Assembly (NCBI RefSeq): GCF_018687615.1
Contig: NZ_CP061299.1
Coordinates: 1,349,433 to 1,413,432, forward strand
Length of the DNA: 64,000 nt
Direction of reading: 5' to 3'
DNA from: Polynucleobacter sp. MWH-CaK5
Lineage (GTDB): Bacteria; Pseudomonadota; Gammaproteobacteria; Burkholderiales; Burkholderiaceae
A program made the position numbers and the translations under genes. This document shows, one piece after another, positions 55,607 to 64,000 of the stretch (positions are counted from its first letter, which is position 1; each line of letters opens with the position of its first letter). The notes beneath the pieces are model-generated. The model saw only the letters and a program-made list of their open reading frames with translations, was not told the origin of the DNA and ran no database searches.

Positions 55607-55873
55607 TTAGGCAGTCATGCCCTTAACAGCTGCAGATAAGCGTGATTTTGTACGCGCAGCAGTGTTTTTATGCACTACTTTTTTGTCTGCAATCTTGTCG
55701 ATAGTTGCCTGTGCAGCTTGGAAAACCTTGGCTGCAGCAGCTTTATCACCAGCATCTACGGCTTTACGTACAGACTTGATAGCTGTGCGAAGACGTGAAC
55801 GCAAGCTGGTGTTGTGTTCATTTTGAGAAACTGCCTGGCGGGCACGTTTACGAGCTTGGGCGGTATTTGCCAT
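55607..55873 (-). CDS. rpsT: 30S ribosomal protein S20
   Basis: The 88-residue basic helical protein starts [20 protein letters not shown] and ends [18 protein letters not shown], a complete S20. The ATG is complementary to 55871-55873. A longer frame upstream is not used. It is divergent from murJ (95 bp), a common arrangement, and ends at a strong terminator. Confidence 0.98.
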   Translation of the reverse strand: MANTAQARKRARQAVSQNEHNTSLRSRLRTAIKSVRKAVDAGDKAAAAKVFQAAQATIDKIADKKVVHKNTAARTKSRLSAAVKGMTA

Positions 55874-55968
55874 GTTTATAACCTTTAGGGGTATTGCCAA
55901 AAGAAAAAGATTATAACTTATCCTGAGGAAGGCTACCACCCCTTCCAGAAATCTGTAAAACTACGCCT

Positions 55969-57525
55969 GTGAACTTATTATCTGCCGCCGCCAAAATCAG
56001 TAGCTTTACCATGCTATCCCGCATCACGGGATTGCTCCGAGAAACCCTCATTGCTAGGACTTACGGGGCTTCGGAGTGGACGGACGCCTTCAATGTGGCC
56101 TTCAGAATCCCCAATTTATTGAGGCGTTTATTCGCTGAAGGGGCGTTTTCTCAGGCATTTGTGCCAGTTTTAAGCGAAACCAGCACCAAAGAGGGTCAGG
56201 AAGGCACCTCATTAATGGTCAGTGCGATTGCCACCCTCTTATTTTGGGCATTGGTGGCCACAGTTCTTTTAGGCGTGATCGGCGCCCCATGGATTATCTT
56301 TTTGGTGGCCTCAGGCCTGCGTGAGACCGGAGCCCATGAGGCCAGTTTGACCCTGACTCGGATCATGTTCCCCTATATTGGCTTGATTTCGATGGTGTCC
56401 TTATCTGCTGGCATCTTAAATACTTATAAGAAATTTGCTGTTCCAGCCTTCACCCCCGTTTTGTTGAATTTATCCATGATCTTTTCATCATGGTTACTGT
56501 CCCCCTACTTTGAGACCCCTATTTACGCCCTAGGGGTTGGCGTGATTCTTGGCGGCATCACTCAATTAGCGATTCAGATACCTGCTCTTAAAAAAATTGG
56601 CATGCTGCCTAGCATTGGATTGAGCCTTGGCAGAATCAAGAGCGCCTGGAATCACCCTGGAGCAAAAAAAGTATTGCGCTTGATGTTGCCCGCATTGTTT
56701 GGCGTCTCAGTGGCTCAGCTCTCACTCATCATCAATACCAATATTGCGTCACATCTTGCCGTGGGCAGTGTGTCTTGGCTTTCATACGCTGATCGCTTGA
56801 TGGAGTTTCCAACCGCTTTATTGGGTGTTGCGATTGGCACAGTCTTATTGCCCAGTCTTTCAAAAGCCAATGCGCTTGAAGATAAAACGCAAATGACTCA
56901 ATTAGTTGACTGGGGTCTGAAGTTAACGTTTGTCTTGGCAGCGCCTGCTGCTTTGGCATTATTCATATTTGGTCAGCCATTGGCGGCAGTGTTGTATCAC
57001 TATGGTCAGTTCACAGCCGTAGACGTGACGATGACTCAACATGCATTAGCTGCGTATGGTGTTGGTTTGATTGGTTTGATCTTGATAAAAATTCTGGCGC
57101 CCGCCTATTACTCAAGACAAGACATCAAAACACCTGTGAAAATTGCCATCATTGTTTTGGTATTAACTCAATTGGCCAACATTGTTTTAGTACCATGGCT
57201 CAATCATGCAGGCCTGGCGCTTTCAATTGGTCTAGGCGCATGCCTCAATGCATTCCTTTTGTGGCGCGGCCTTCATCAGCAAGGTTTGCTAGCGAAGAAT
57301 GCCGGGTGGCTTAAATTTTTATTCAAACTCAGCATTGGCTTGGTGGCGATTGGTATTATTTTTTACTACGGCGCTCACCAACATGACTGGTTAGAATTAA
57401 AAAATACACCATTCATCAGAATTGTTTGGCTAGGTTTATGGCTGACGCTGGCTGGCGCCGTTTACTTGGGCACACTATGGCTAACAGGTTTCAGGGTTAA
57501 AGATTTTTTATACAAAGCAACATAA
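55969..57525 (+). CDS. murJ: Lipid II flippase MurJ
   Basis: MurJ moves lipid II across the inner membrane for peptidoglycan synthesis. The 518-residue protein has about 14 membrane segments and the MurJ/MviN signatures TMLSRITGLLRETLIARTYG, DAFNVAFRIPNLLRRLFAEG and AFSQAFVPVLSE. Further on are SYADRLMEFPTALLGVAIGT and ILAPAYYSRQDIKTPVKIA. It starts with GTG without a clear Shine-Dalgarno. The sirB1-like gene follows 17 bp later. Confidence 0.97.
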   Translation: MNLLSAAAKISSFTMLSRITGLLRETLIARTYGASEWTDAFNVAFRIPNLLRRLFAEGAFSQAFVPVLSETSTKEGQEGTSLMVSAIATLLFWALVATVLLGVIGAPWIIFLVASGLRETGAHEASLTLTRIMFPYIGLISMVSLSAGILNTYKKFAVPAFTPVLLNLSMIFSSWLLSPYFETPIYALGVGVILGGITQLAIQIPALKKIGMLPSIGLSLGRIKSAWNHPGAKKVLRLMLPALFGVSVAQLSLIINTNIASHLAVGSVSWLSYADRLMEFPTALLGVAIGTVLLPSLSKANALEDKTQMTQLVDWGLKLTFVLAAPAALALFIFGQPLAAVLYHYGQFTAVDVTMTQHALAAYGVGLIGLILIKILAPAYYSRQDIKTPVKIAIIVLVLTQLANIVLVPWLNHAGLALSIGLGACLNAFLLWRGLHQQGLLAKNAGWLKFLFKLSIGLVAIGIIFYYGAHQHDWLELKNTPFIRIVWLGLWLTLAGAVYLGTLWLTGFRVKDFLYKAT

Positions 57526-57542
57526 AACAGATTTTTTGAACT

Positions 57543-58385
57543 ATGCCAACACAACAACTTGATTACTTTGCTTCATTGGTTTCAGAGGATGATCACTTCC
57601 CTTTGACAGAAGCGGCGATTGCGATTGCTCAACACGCATACCCAGATTTGGTGGTTCAGCATGTGTTTGATGAATTAGATTTATTGGGCGACAAACTCAA
57701 GCAACGCACCACTCATGAAATGGCTGGGATTCAAAAGTTACAAATCTTAAAAAACTTCTTTTTCAAAGAACTGGGATTTGGTCCGAATCGCAATGACTAC
57801 TACGATCCAAATAATTCTTATTTGCACAGTGTTCTAGAAACAAGACGAGGCATTCCAATTTCCTTGGCTTTGATTTTCATGGAGCTTGGCCAGCAAATTG
57901 GTCTGAACATCAAAGGCGTTTCTTTCCCAAACCATTTCATGGTTCGCTTATCTCTGCCGCAGGGTGAAGTGATCCTTGATCCTTTGACCGGAACCTCTTT
58001 GTCTAAAGAAGAGCTTCAGCAAATGTTGGACCCGTACTTGGACGCCCAAGGATATCGTGGCGAATACCAACTACCTTTGAGTGCTTTTTTAAGATCATCA
58101 AGCTCCAGAGAAATCTTGTCTCGCTTTTTGCGCAATCTAAAAGCCATCTACACACAACAAGAGAGATGGGAACGATTATTGGGTGTGCAGCAGCGCTTGG
58201 TTATTTTGCTTCCAGATGCACTAGAAGAAATCAGAGACCGTGGCATTGCATTGGCACAACTGGACTACATCAGACCCGCCATTGAAGACATGCAAAAGTA
58301 TTTGGATGGCACAGAGGAAGCCAGTGACTTAGATGAAATCCGAGCGCAGATCATTGAGCTCGAAGAACAATACCGTCACCATTAA
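57543..58385 (+). CDS. SirB1-family protein (transglutaminase-like core with TPR)
   Basis: The 280-residue protein has the SirB1 N-terminal module with a transglutaminase-like core: NSYLHSVLETRRGIPISLALIFMELGQQIGL and GVSFPNHFMVRL, then EVILDPLTGTSL. The C-terminal part is helical and TPR-like (FLRNLKAIYTQQERWERLLG, RDRGIALAQLDYIRPAIEDM). The catalytic Cys expected in active transglutaminases is not in the usual place, so it is probably a non-enzymatic binding domain. Function unknown. It lies between murJ and mutL on the same strand. Confidence 0.85.
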   Translation: MPTQQLDYFASLVSEDDHFPLTEAAIAIAQHAYPDLVVQHVFDELDLLGDKLKQRTTHEMAGIQKLQILKNFFFKELGFGPNRNDYYDPNNSYLHSVLETRRGIPISLALIFMELGQQIGLNIKGVSFPNHFMVRLSLPQGEVILDPLTGTSLSKEELQQMLDPYLDAQGYRGEYQLPLSAFLRSSSSREILSRFLRNLKAIYTQQERWERLLGVQQRLVILLPDALEEIRDRGIALAQLDYIRPAIEDMQKYLDGTEEASDLDEIRAQIIELEEQYRHH

Positions 58386-58402
58386 GCGAAGCTGATTGCT
58401 TT

Positions 58403-60220
58403 ATGAGAAAAGTCATAGCCGCGCTGCCGGACACGCTGATCAGTCAAATTGCAGCAGGCGAAGTGGTCGAAAGACCAGCCTCAGTGGTCAAAGAAGTTCT
58501 TGAGAACGCGATTGATGCTGGCGCTCAAGCCATCACGATTCGATTAGAAGAAGGTGGCTGCCAAAGAATCTCGATCCAAGATGATGGCTTGGGCATTGCT
58601 CACACAGAACTCCATCTTGCGATTCAACGCCACGCCACCAGCAAAATCACTTCCCTTGCAGATCTTGAATCAGTCGCATCCCTTGGTTTCAGAGGTGAAG
58701 CACTCGCATCGATTGCATCGGTATCAAGATTCAGTATCACCACACGAACCAGTGAAGATGATCATGCCTGGCAAATCCAGGTCAATGGTGGTCAAACCAT
58801 GGGGGACGCAGCCCCTTCTTCTGGCCCGATTGGCACAACCGTTGACGTTCAAGATTTGTACTTCAACACTCCAGCGAGAAGAAAGTTTTTAAAAAGTAGC
58901 GCCACTGAATTAGGCCACTGTTTAGAACTGATTCGCAGAATCGCTTTATCTCGCCCAGATATTGGTTTTGCTATTTGGCACAACGGCAAGGTAATCGAGC
59001 GTTGGGCATCATGCAATATCGAACAACGCGTGGATGCGATCCTTGGCCAAGAATTTCAGAGCTCTAAGATTGCGCTTGAACATATCTCAGGCCCTTTAAC
59101 GGTCAGAGGCTTTATTAGCAAACCAACCTCCAGTCGTGCAAGAGCAGATCAACAGTACAGCTTCGTTAATGGCCGCTTTATCAGAGATAAAGTGATTCAG
59201 CATGCTATTCGCAGCGCCTATCAAGATGTTTTGCATGGTGATCGCCAACCAATGGTGGTTCTCTCATTAGAGATTGATCCTCAATTGGTGGATGTGAACG
59301 TTCATCCAGCCAAAACAGAAGTCAGATTCAGAGAAGGCGGCGCCGTTCATCAGTTCATCTACAAAGCAATCCAACATGCTCTTGGCACTGCTGCTGGTCA
59401 ATCAATAGACTCATCCCCCCAATACGCTCCAAGCTATGGCTTTGCTCAAACATCTGGGACAGGCTCGCCAAGTTATACAAGCTATGCGAATTCTGCAAGT
59501 TCTATAAGTTCTTTCAGCAATCAGAACCTGCCCCTCAGTCAAAGTAGTCTCAGTCAAAGTAGCAAAAGTGAGATTGATAACTTTTTTATTCAACTGAATA
59601 ATCGCCCCGCAGATCATCTGGCTCCAACCGAAAACAATGACTTGCCCTTGGGTCATGCATTGGCTCAAATCCATGGCATTTATATCTTGGCTCAAAACAA
59701 ATTTGGCTTGGTCTTGGTTGATATGCATGCGGCCCATGAGAGAGTCTTGTACGAGAAACTCAAAGAAGATTTGGCATCAGGCATCAAAGTTCAGCAACTC
59801 TTGGTCCCTGTTGTGATGCACGCCTCAGAATTAGAAGTGGGTAAGGCACAAGAACATCGCGCCATCCTGAATCAATTAGGCTTTGATGTGGCCACTCTGT
59901 CACCCACTCAGTTGGCGATCAGAACCATTCCAACACTTTTGCAAAAGGCGGAGCCGATTGGCTTGGTCAGAAACCTTTTAAATGATTTGGACTCAACAGG
60001 CTCTCAAGCAGTGGTCGACGCCGCTCAGCACGAACGCCTGGCAACGCAAGCTTGTCATGCAGCGGTCAGAGCACACCGCACACTGACCCTGACCGAAATG
60101 GATGCCCTGCTGCGTCAGATGGAACAAACGGAAAGAGCTGATCAGTGCAATCATGGACGCCCCACTTGGATACAGTTGAGTATTCAAGATTTGGATAAAT
60201 TATTTCTGCGTGGTCGTTGA
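58403..60220 (+). CDS. mutL: DNA mismatch repair protein MutL, endonuclease type
   Basis: The 605-residue protein has a GHKL ATPase domain (AGEVVERPASVVKEVLENA, DAGAQAITIRLEEGG, DDGLGI, GFRGEALASIASV), a Ser/Gln-rich linker (about 335-400) and a C-terminal dimer domain. The C-terminal domain carries D-M-HA-x2-E-x4-E (DMHAAHERVLYE, about 440), then ACHAAVRA and CNHGRPTW. This is the endonuclease set of MutL from MutH-less bacteria, so mismatch repair here is probably not methyl-directed. miaA overlaps or abuts its stop codon. Confidence 0.97.
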   Translation: MRKVIAALPDTLISQIAAGEVVERPASVVKEVLENAIDAGAQAITIRLEEGGCQRISIQDDGLGIAHTELHLAIQRHATSKITSLADLESVASLGFRGEALASIASVSRFSITTRTSEDDHAWQIQVNGGQTMGDAAPSSGPIGTTVDVQDLYFNTPARRKFLKSSATELGHCLELIRRIALSRPDIGFAIWHNGKVIERWASCNIEQRVDAILGQEFQSSKIALEHISGPLTVRGFISKPTSSRARADQQYSFVNGRFIRDKVIQHAIRSAYQDVLHGDRQPMVVLSLEIDPQLVDVNVHPAKTEVRFREGGAVHQFIYKAIQHALGTAAGQSIDSSPQYAPSYGFAQTSGTGSPSYTSYANSASSISSFSNQNLPLSQSSLSQSSKSEIDNFFIQLNNRPADHLAPTENNDLPLGHALAQIHGIYILAQNKFGLVLVDMHAAHERVLYEKLKEDLASGIKVQQLLVPVVMHASELEVGKAQEHRAILNQLGFDVATLSPTQLAIRTIPTLLQKAEPIGLVRNLLNDLDSTGSQAVVDAAQHERLATQACHAAVRAHRTLTLTEMDALLRQMEQTERADQCNHGRPTWIQLSIQDLDKLFLRGR

Positions 60221-60222
60221 TC

Positions 60223-61215
60223 GTGACACCTGATCAACCAGTCATCGCCATTGTTGGTCCAACAGCCAGCGGCAAAAGTGCGATTGCCATGCAAATTGCT
60301 AGAACAGCAAAATCACTTGGTAAAACTGTTGAAATTATCAGCATGGATTCAGCGCTTGTTTACCGAGGCATGGACATTGGTACTGCCAAACCAAGCAAAG
60401 CTGAAATGCAAGAAGTGCGCCATCATGGCATCGACATTGCCGAGCCAGAAGATCCGTACTCAGCAGCAAAATTTGCACATGATGCCAAGCAGTGGCTCAA
60501 AGAGATACGCGAAAGAAACAACATCCCATTGATTGTGGGTGGCACGATGCTGTACTGGCGTGCGCTTGCTCATGGCTTATCCAATATGCCTCCAGCTTCC
60601 CCTGAAATTCGCGCAGAGATTGAGTTGCGTGCAGCCAAACTTGGTTGGCCAGCGATTCATGATGAATTAAGAGAAGTTGACCCAGAAACTGCTGCACGAC
60701 TCGAGAAAAATGACACTCAGCGTGTACAGCGAGCCCTTGAGATTTATTTACAAAGTGGCAAGCCAATGTCTGAGTGGCTTCAGGAGCAACCGAAAGACAG
60801 TGGCCGAGGTGAGACGGATAACGGTGCCAATGGCGACACCCCACTCAAGCTTCGTTTAATTTCAATTGAACCGAGTGATCGTTCAGTTCTGCATGACCGC
60901 ATTGCAAAGCGCTTTGAGATCATGATGGCCGAAGGTTTTTTAGATGAGATGAAAGCTCTTCATCAAAATCCACGCTTACATCCAGACTTACCGTCCATGA
61001 GAGCCGTGGGATATCGTCAAGCTTGGGATTATTTGGATGGCAACATCACTCTTCAAGAACTTCAAGATCAAGCGATTGCTGCCACAAGACAATTGGCTAA
61101 ACGTCAATTGACTTGGTTGAGAGGCATTCAAACGAAGGAAGTGGTTGACTCTTTAGACAGTAGCCAGATGAAGCGATGTGAGCAAGATGTTCTTGCTCAC
61201 TATCAAATGATTTAA
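60223..61215 (+). CDS. miaA: tRNA dimethylallyltransferase MiaA
   Basis: MiaA prenylates A37 of tRNAs that read UNN codons, using DMAPP from the methylerythritol pathway. The 330-residue protein has the P-loop IVGPTASGKSAIAMQIA, SMDSALVYRGMDIGTAKPS, GGTMLYWRALAHGLSNMPP and the tRNA-binding AVGYRQAWDYLDG. I choose GTG 60223 (MTPDQPVIAIVGP); the in-frame TTG at 60217 overlaps the mutL TGA. It is separated from convergent purM by 13 bp. Confidence 0.96.
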   Translation: MTPDQPVIAIVGPTASGKSAIAMQIARTAKSLGKTVEIISMDSALVYRGMDIGTAKPSKAEMQEVRHHGIDIAEPEDPYSAAKFAHDAKQWLKEIRERNNIPLIVGGTMLYWRALAHGLSNMPPASPEIRAEIELRAAKLGWPAIHDELREVDPETAARLEKNDTQRVQRALEIYLQSGKPMSEWLQEQPKDSGRGETDNGANGDTPLKLRLISIEPSDRSVLHDRIAKRFEIMMAEGFLDEMKALHQNPRLHPDLPSMRAVGYRQAWDYLDGNITLQELQDQAIAATRQLAKRQLTWLRGIQTKEVVDSLDSSQMKRCEQDVLAHYQMI

Positions 61216-61228
61216 TTTAAATCTTGAA

Positions 61229-62281
61229 TTAAATAACGATGGTTTGATGTGCGCCAGCAGGTCTTTCAACGATCTCGCCTAATTCATAGACCGTCTCACC
61301 TGTTGACTCAAGTTGCGCTTTGGCAGCTTTTGCATCAGAAGCATTCAAAATCACCACCATGCCAACGCCGCAGTTGAACACGCGGTGCATCTCGGCGTCT
61401 TCAACGCCACCATTTTTTTGCAACCACTGGAACAGCTGTGGCAACTGCCATGCATCACGATGCAAAACAGCTTGAGTGTTTTCAGGTAATACACGCGGCA
61501 CGTTTTCAACCAAACCGCCACCAGTGATGTGAGCCATGCCCTTCACTTTGATTTTTGCAATCAAAGCCAACATTGATTTAACGTAAATACGGGTTGGGGC
61601 CATCACAACATCCGTCATACTTTGACCATGGAAATCATCACTGGCTTTAGCGCCTGCGCGATCAATGATTTTTCTGATCAAAGAATATCCATTGGAGTGA
61701 GCACCGCTTGATGCCAAACCTAAAATCACATCGCCTGCCTGAATACTTCTACCATCAATCATGGCTGACTTCTCAACCGCGCCAACAGCAAAGCCTGCCA
61801 AGTCATATTCACCTTCTGGGTACATGCCAGGCATTTCAGCTGTCTCGCCACCGATCAATGCGCAACCGGCCAATTCGCAACCTTGAGCAATACCACCCAC
61901 GACGGTTGCAGCTGTATCAACAGACAACTTACCGCAAGCAAAATAATCTAAGAAAAATAGTGGCTCAGCGCCCTGTACCAAAATGTCATTCACGCTCATG
62001 GCCACCAAGTCTTGACCAACCGTGTCGTGACGATTCCAGTCAAAAGCCAACTTTAACTTTGTGCCAACGCCATCAGTGCCAGAAACCAAGACCGGCTCTT
62101 TGTAGCGCTTAGGCACCTCAAAAAGCGCTCCAAAGCCACCAATACCCGCCAAAACGCCTTCGCGCATGGTTTTCTTTGCCATCGGCTTGATACGCTCAAC
62201 CAGCGCGTCACCAGCCTCCATATCAACACCGGCGTCGCGGTAAGAAAGACCTTGAGATTTAGAAGAATTTTGATCAGACAT
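61229..62281 (-). CDS. purM: Phosphoribosylformylglycinamidine cyclo-ligase
   Basis: PurM closes the imidazole ring of AIR in purine synthesis. The 350-residue protein has [76 protein letters not shown] and [19 protein letters not shown]. It is divergent from the AI-2E-type transporter across 58 bp. Confidence 0.98.
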   Translation of the reverse strand: MSDQNSSKSQGLSYRDAGVDMEAGDALVERIKPMAKKTMREGVLAGIGGFGALFEVPKRYKEPVLVSGTDGVGTKLKLAFDWNRHDTVGQDLVAMSVNDILVQGAEPLFFLDYFACGKLSVDTAATVVGGIAQGCELAGCALIGGETAEMPGMYPEGEYDLAGFAVGAVEKSAMIDGRSIQAGDVILGLASSGAHSNGYSLIRKIIDRAGAKASDDFHGQSMTDVVMAPTRIYVKSMLALIAKIKVKGMAHITGGGLVENVPRVLPENTQAVLHRDAWQLPQLFQWLQKNGGVEDAEMHRVFNCGVGMVVILNASDAKAAKAQLESTGETVYELGEIVERPAGAHQTIVI

Positions 62282-62339
62282 GGCTATAAATGTATTTGAA
62301 TCAGTAGAATCTTAGAATTCTAGTGGATACGCTAAACCT

Positions 62340-63329
62340 ATGGCTTCTTTATTAACAATTTTCCTGGCTGCATTTATCCTGGCTTATGTCTTAAGGCCTT
62401 TATACAAGAGCCTTGTAGGCTTAGGAACGCATAAAACTGTCTCCGCATTTTTGACCGTTTTAATCGGGTTTTTAGGTGTTTTTGGCCTAATGGTGCTTTT
62501 TTTGAGTGTTTTACAAAAAGAATTGCCCGCCTTAAGGCAGCAACTACCGACTTGGCTGGCGCAAATTCAAAATCTCATTCAACCATGGTTGGATAGTCTT
62601 GCACTTAGCTTCGATCTACAAAAAATTCAAGAAACGATTCAAACTAAAGTCAGCGCTCACCTATCAAATAATGCCGATACATTGATCAGCGATGGCTTAT
62701 CAACGGTTTTAAATTCTGGACAAACCATCATCGGCAGCATCGTTGGTCTTGTCTTGATTATTTTTGTGGTTTTTTACTTGATCATTCAGTGGGAAGATTT
62801 TTTCAAAAAAATGAGCCCCATGATTCCTCCAAGATGGCTTGGTCAAACCAAACAAATCTTGTCAGAGATTGATGAGCTGCTATCTCAATACCTGAGAGGC
62901 CAACTCTTGGTGATTGCGGTGCTGTCAGTCTACTACTCGATCGGTCTTTCATTATTGGGTATGACCGGCGCGATTGCACTGGGACTATTCACAGGGTTGG
63001 CAATTTTCATTCCGTATATCGGTTACGGCGTTGCTTTGATCTTGGCCCTTCTATCCGCTCTATTACAAGCAGAAACTGGGGTCAGTATTTTGGCGGTGTT
63101 GGCGATTTACATTGTTGGTCAAACAATCGAAAGCTTCTTCCTAACACCTAAATTGGTGGGAGAAAAAATTGGCCTGCATCCAGTCTTGGTAGTTTTTGCC
63201 TTGATTCTTTTTGGTGGCTGGTTCGGTTTCTTCGGAGTCCTCTTGGCCCTTCCAATGAGTGCGATTGTGTTGGTGTTAGGACGTCACCTGATGACCTTCT
63301 ATAAAAACTCTTCTTGGTACAGAGGTTAG
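62340..63329 (+). CDS. AI-2E-family (PerM-like) membrane transporter
   Basis: The 329-residue protein has the family layout of paired hydrophobic segments at each end with a periplasmic-type helical insert (ALRQQLPTWLAQIQNLIQPW). GLVLIIFVVFYLIIQWEDFF, TGLAIFIPYIGYGVALILALL and the C-terminal LLALPMSAIVLVL are typical. Members export autoinducer-2 or act as Na+/H+ or other transporters; the substrate is unknown here. No earlier in-frame start exists because a TAG lies upstream, so the N-terminus is slightly short for the family. It precedes hda by 5 bp, an arrangement I recall from other Burkholderiales. Confidence 0.9.
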   Translation: MASLLTIFLAAFILAYVLRPLYKSLVGLGTHKTVSAFLTVLIGFLGVFGLMVLFLSVLQKELPALRQQLPTWLAQIQNLIQPWLDSLALSFDLQKIQETIQTKVSAHLSNNADTLISDGLSTVLNSGQTIIGSIVGLVLIIFVVFYLIIQWEDFFKKMSPMIPPRWLGQTKQILSEIDELLSQYLRGQLLVIAVLSVYYSIGLSLLGMTGAIALGLFTGLAIFIPYIGYGVALILALLSALLQAETGVSILAVLAIYIVGQTIESFFLTPKLVGEKIGLHPVLVVFALILFGGWFGFFGVLLALPMSAIVLVLGRHLMTFYKNSSWYRG

Positions 63330-63334
63330 CTCTA

Positions 63335-64000
63335 GTGTCTCAATCGCCCTCTCTACCTCGCCAAATAGCACTGGATCTTGGTCACACACCAAAGCCCACG
63401 CTGGATAATTTCATTGCCACGGGCAATGAAAATCTGATCGCTGTTTTAAAAGATATTCAAAGTAACTGGCAGCAAGCCCCATCAGAACAAAAGGTATTAA
63501 GCACTGACTCAAAGATGATTCATCTTTGGGGCGCTAGTGGCTCCGGTCGCACTCACCTTCTATCCGCACTCCAGCTACAGGCAGCTGAATTGGGTATCAA
63601 CGCCTATCTGCTCAATCACGACAGCAGCATGGATGAATGGCGAGCCTGCGCAGATGTCTTAATTGAAAACAATCAAGCGCCAGGTTTACTGTGCGTTGAC
63701 GACATTGACCATTTGAGTGAATTTGCTCAAGGCGCCTTATTCAGACTTCACAACCTGATTCGTGAAGCAAGTCATCAACACTTGATCACCACCAGTCTTG
63801 CACCATCTTCGAATTTACAAATAAGAGAAGATTTAAAAACACGCTTGGTCTGGGGTTTGGTGTTTCAGATGCACGCCCTGTCTGATGCCGAAAAATTACA
63901 AGCACTCCAACAAGCTGCCACCGAACGCGGCTTACAAATCTCTAGCGAGGTTGCCCCTTGGCTGTTGAAGCACTTTCATCGTGACATGCCAAGCTTGATG
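63335..64000 (+). CDS. hda: DnaA regulatory inactivator Hda, 3' end beyond window
   Basis: The open frame starts with GTG at 63335 and reaches the window edge after 222 codons. It has the DnaA-like AAA+ fold: LPRQIALDLGHTPKPTLDNF, a Walker A-like WGASGSGRTHLLSAL with Arg in place of the usual Lys (common in Hda), Walker B LLCVDDIDHLSEFA, and TRLVWGLVFQMHALSDAEKL before the final helical region. Hda with the beta clamp stimulates ATP hydrolysis by DnaA after initiation. No DNA-binding domain IV is expected. Only a few residues are likely to be missing. Confidence 0.93.
   Translation, partial: MSQSPSLPRQIALDLGHTPKPTLDNFIATGNENLIAVLKDIQSNWQQAPSEQKVLSTDSKMIHLWGASGSGRTHLLSALQLQAAELGINAYLLNHDSSMDEWRACADVLIENNQAPGLLCVDDIDHLSEFAQGALFRLHNLIREASHQHLITTSLAPSSNLQIREDLKTRLVWGLVFQMHALSDAEKLQALQQAATERGLQISSEVAPWLLKHFHRDMPSLM

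Noticed and set aside
61209..61233. AT-only inverted repeat (ATTTAATT/AATTAAAT) in the miaA/purM gap
   Set aside because: All A/T stem spanning both stop codons; symmetry of this sort is expected by chance in AT-rich gaps and there is no T run after it.
63520..63560. Arg instead of Lys in the Walker A of Hda as a sign of a broken gene
   Set aside because: Hda proteins often have a degenerate P-loop with Arg at this position, so this is normal for the family.
1..64000. CRISPR arrays, restriction-modification, toxin-antitoxin or other named defence systems
   Set aside because: No regularly spaced repeats, methyltransferase-nuclease pairs or toxin-antitoxin pairs were seen. The only element-related genes are in the first 1.6 kb, and the cargo is out of view.
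1..64000. Insertion sequences
   Set aside because: No transposase was seen. The desaturase tail only resembles a transposase tail and lacks a DDE catalytic core.

Overview
The window looks like a chromosomal segment of a betaproteobacterium of the Burkholderiales, most like a freshwater Polynucleobacter-type genome. This assignment is inference. It rests on moderate-to-low GC, very compact coding, an RpoD with a long Lys/Ala/Pro-rich N-terminus, FolE2 next to Dxs, a DUF3579 gene, a BPSS1780-type membrane protein and a purM / AI-2E transporter / hda block. Nearly all of the window is ordinary core genome. No stretch over about 300 bases lacks a gene; the longest non-coding piece is roughly 1430-1615.

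Left edge (1-1610): the end of an integrated mobile element. It holds the start of a small membrane protein of the superinfection-immunity family, a 406-residue tyrosine integrase, two inverted repeats, and only the 5' half of a CAU-anticodon tRNA. The tRNA is cut exactly after its anticodon loop and sits 7 bp downstream of rpoD. Most of the element lies outside the window, so any accessory system it carries cannot be seen here.

1616-6913 (minus) is the macromolecular-synthesis cluster rpsU - yqeY - dnaG - rpoD, with an intrinsic terminator after rpsU. tsaD diverges from it. 8072-11993 (minus) is an isoprenoid/folate operon, xseB - ispA - dxs - folE2. Next come a Rieske oxygenase with a sulfurtransferase (plus), then a ZIP metal transporter translationally coupled to a Tat-exported dienelactone hydrolase-like protein and polA (minus). 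DUF2782 - thrB - BPSS1780-type protein follow (plus). uvrD and valS diverge, galU follows valS, and alaS - tusA (minus) faces tctB - tctA - glnS (plus).

33794-43271 holds an SDR-like protein, an NAD(P)H:ferredoxin-type reductase, argD, fkpB - ispH (minus), radC - rpmB - rpmG (plus), an acyl-lipid desaturase with an extra C-terminal domain, and purN - rsmB-like (minus). 43299-49296 (plus) is ribF - ileS - lspA - coaBC - dut. clpS - clpA and argF - argG - ppnP lie on the minus strand, with DUF192 and DUF3579 genes between or beside them. The right end is rpsT (minus), murJ - sirB1-like - mutL - miaA (plus), purM (minus), an AI-2E-type transporter and an hda gene that runs off the edge.

The genes cover replication and repair (dnaG, polA, uvrD, mutL, radC, hda, dut), translation (four aminoacyl-tRNA synthetases, rpsU, rpsT, rpmB, rpmG, tsaD, miaA), arginine synthesis, DOXP isoprenoid synthesis and proteostasis (clpS, clpA, fkpB). 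Items most worth a second look are the tRNA-truncating element end, radC lacking an in-frame start (one base short), the H1-like basic extension of RpoD, apparent leaderless promoters in very short divergent gaps, and the desaturase C-terminal extension.
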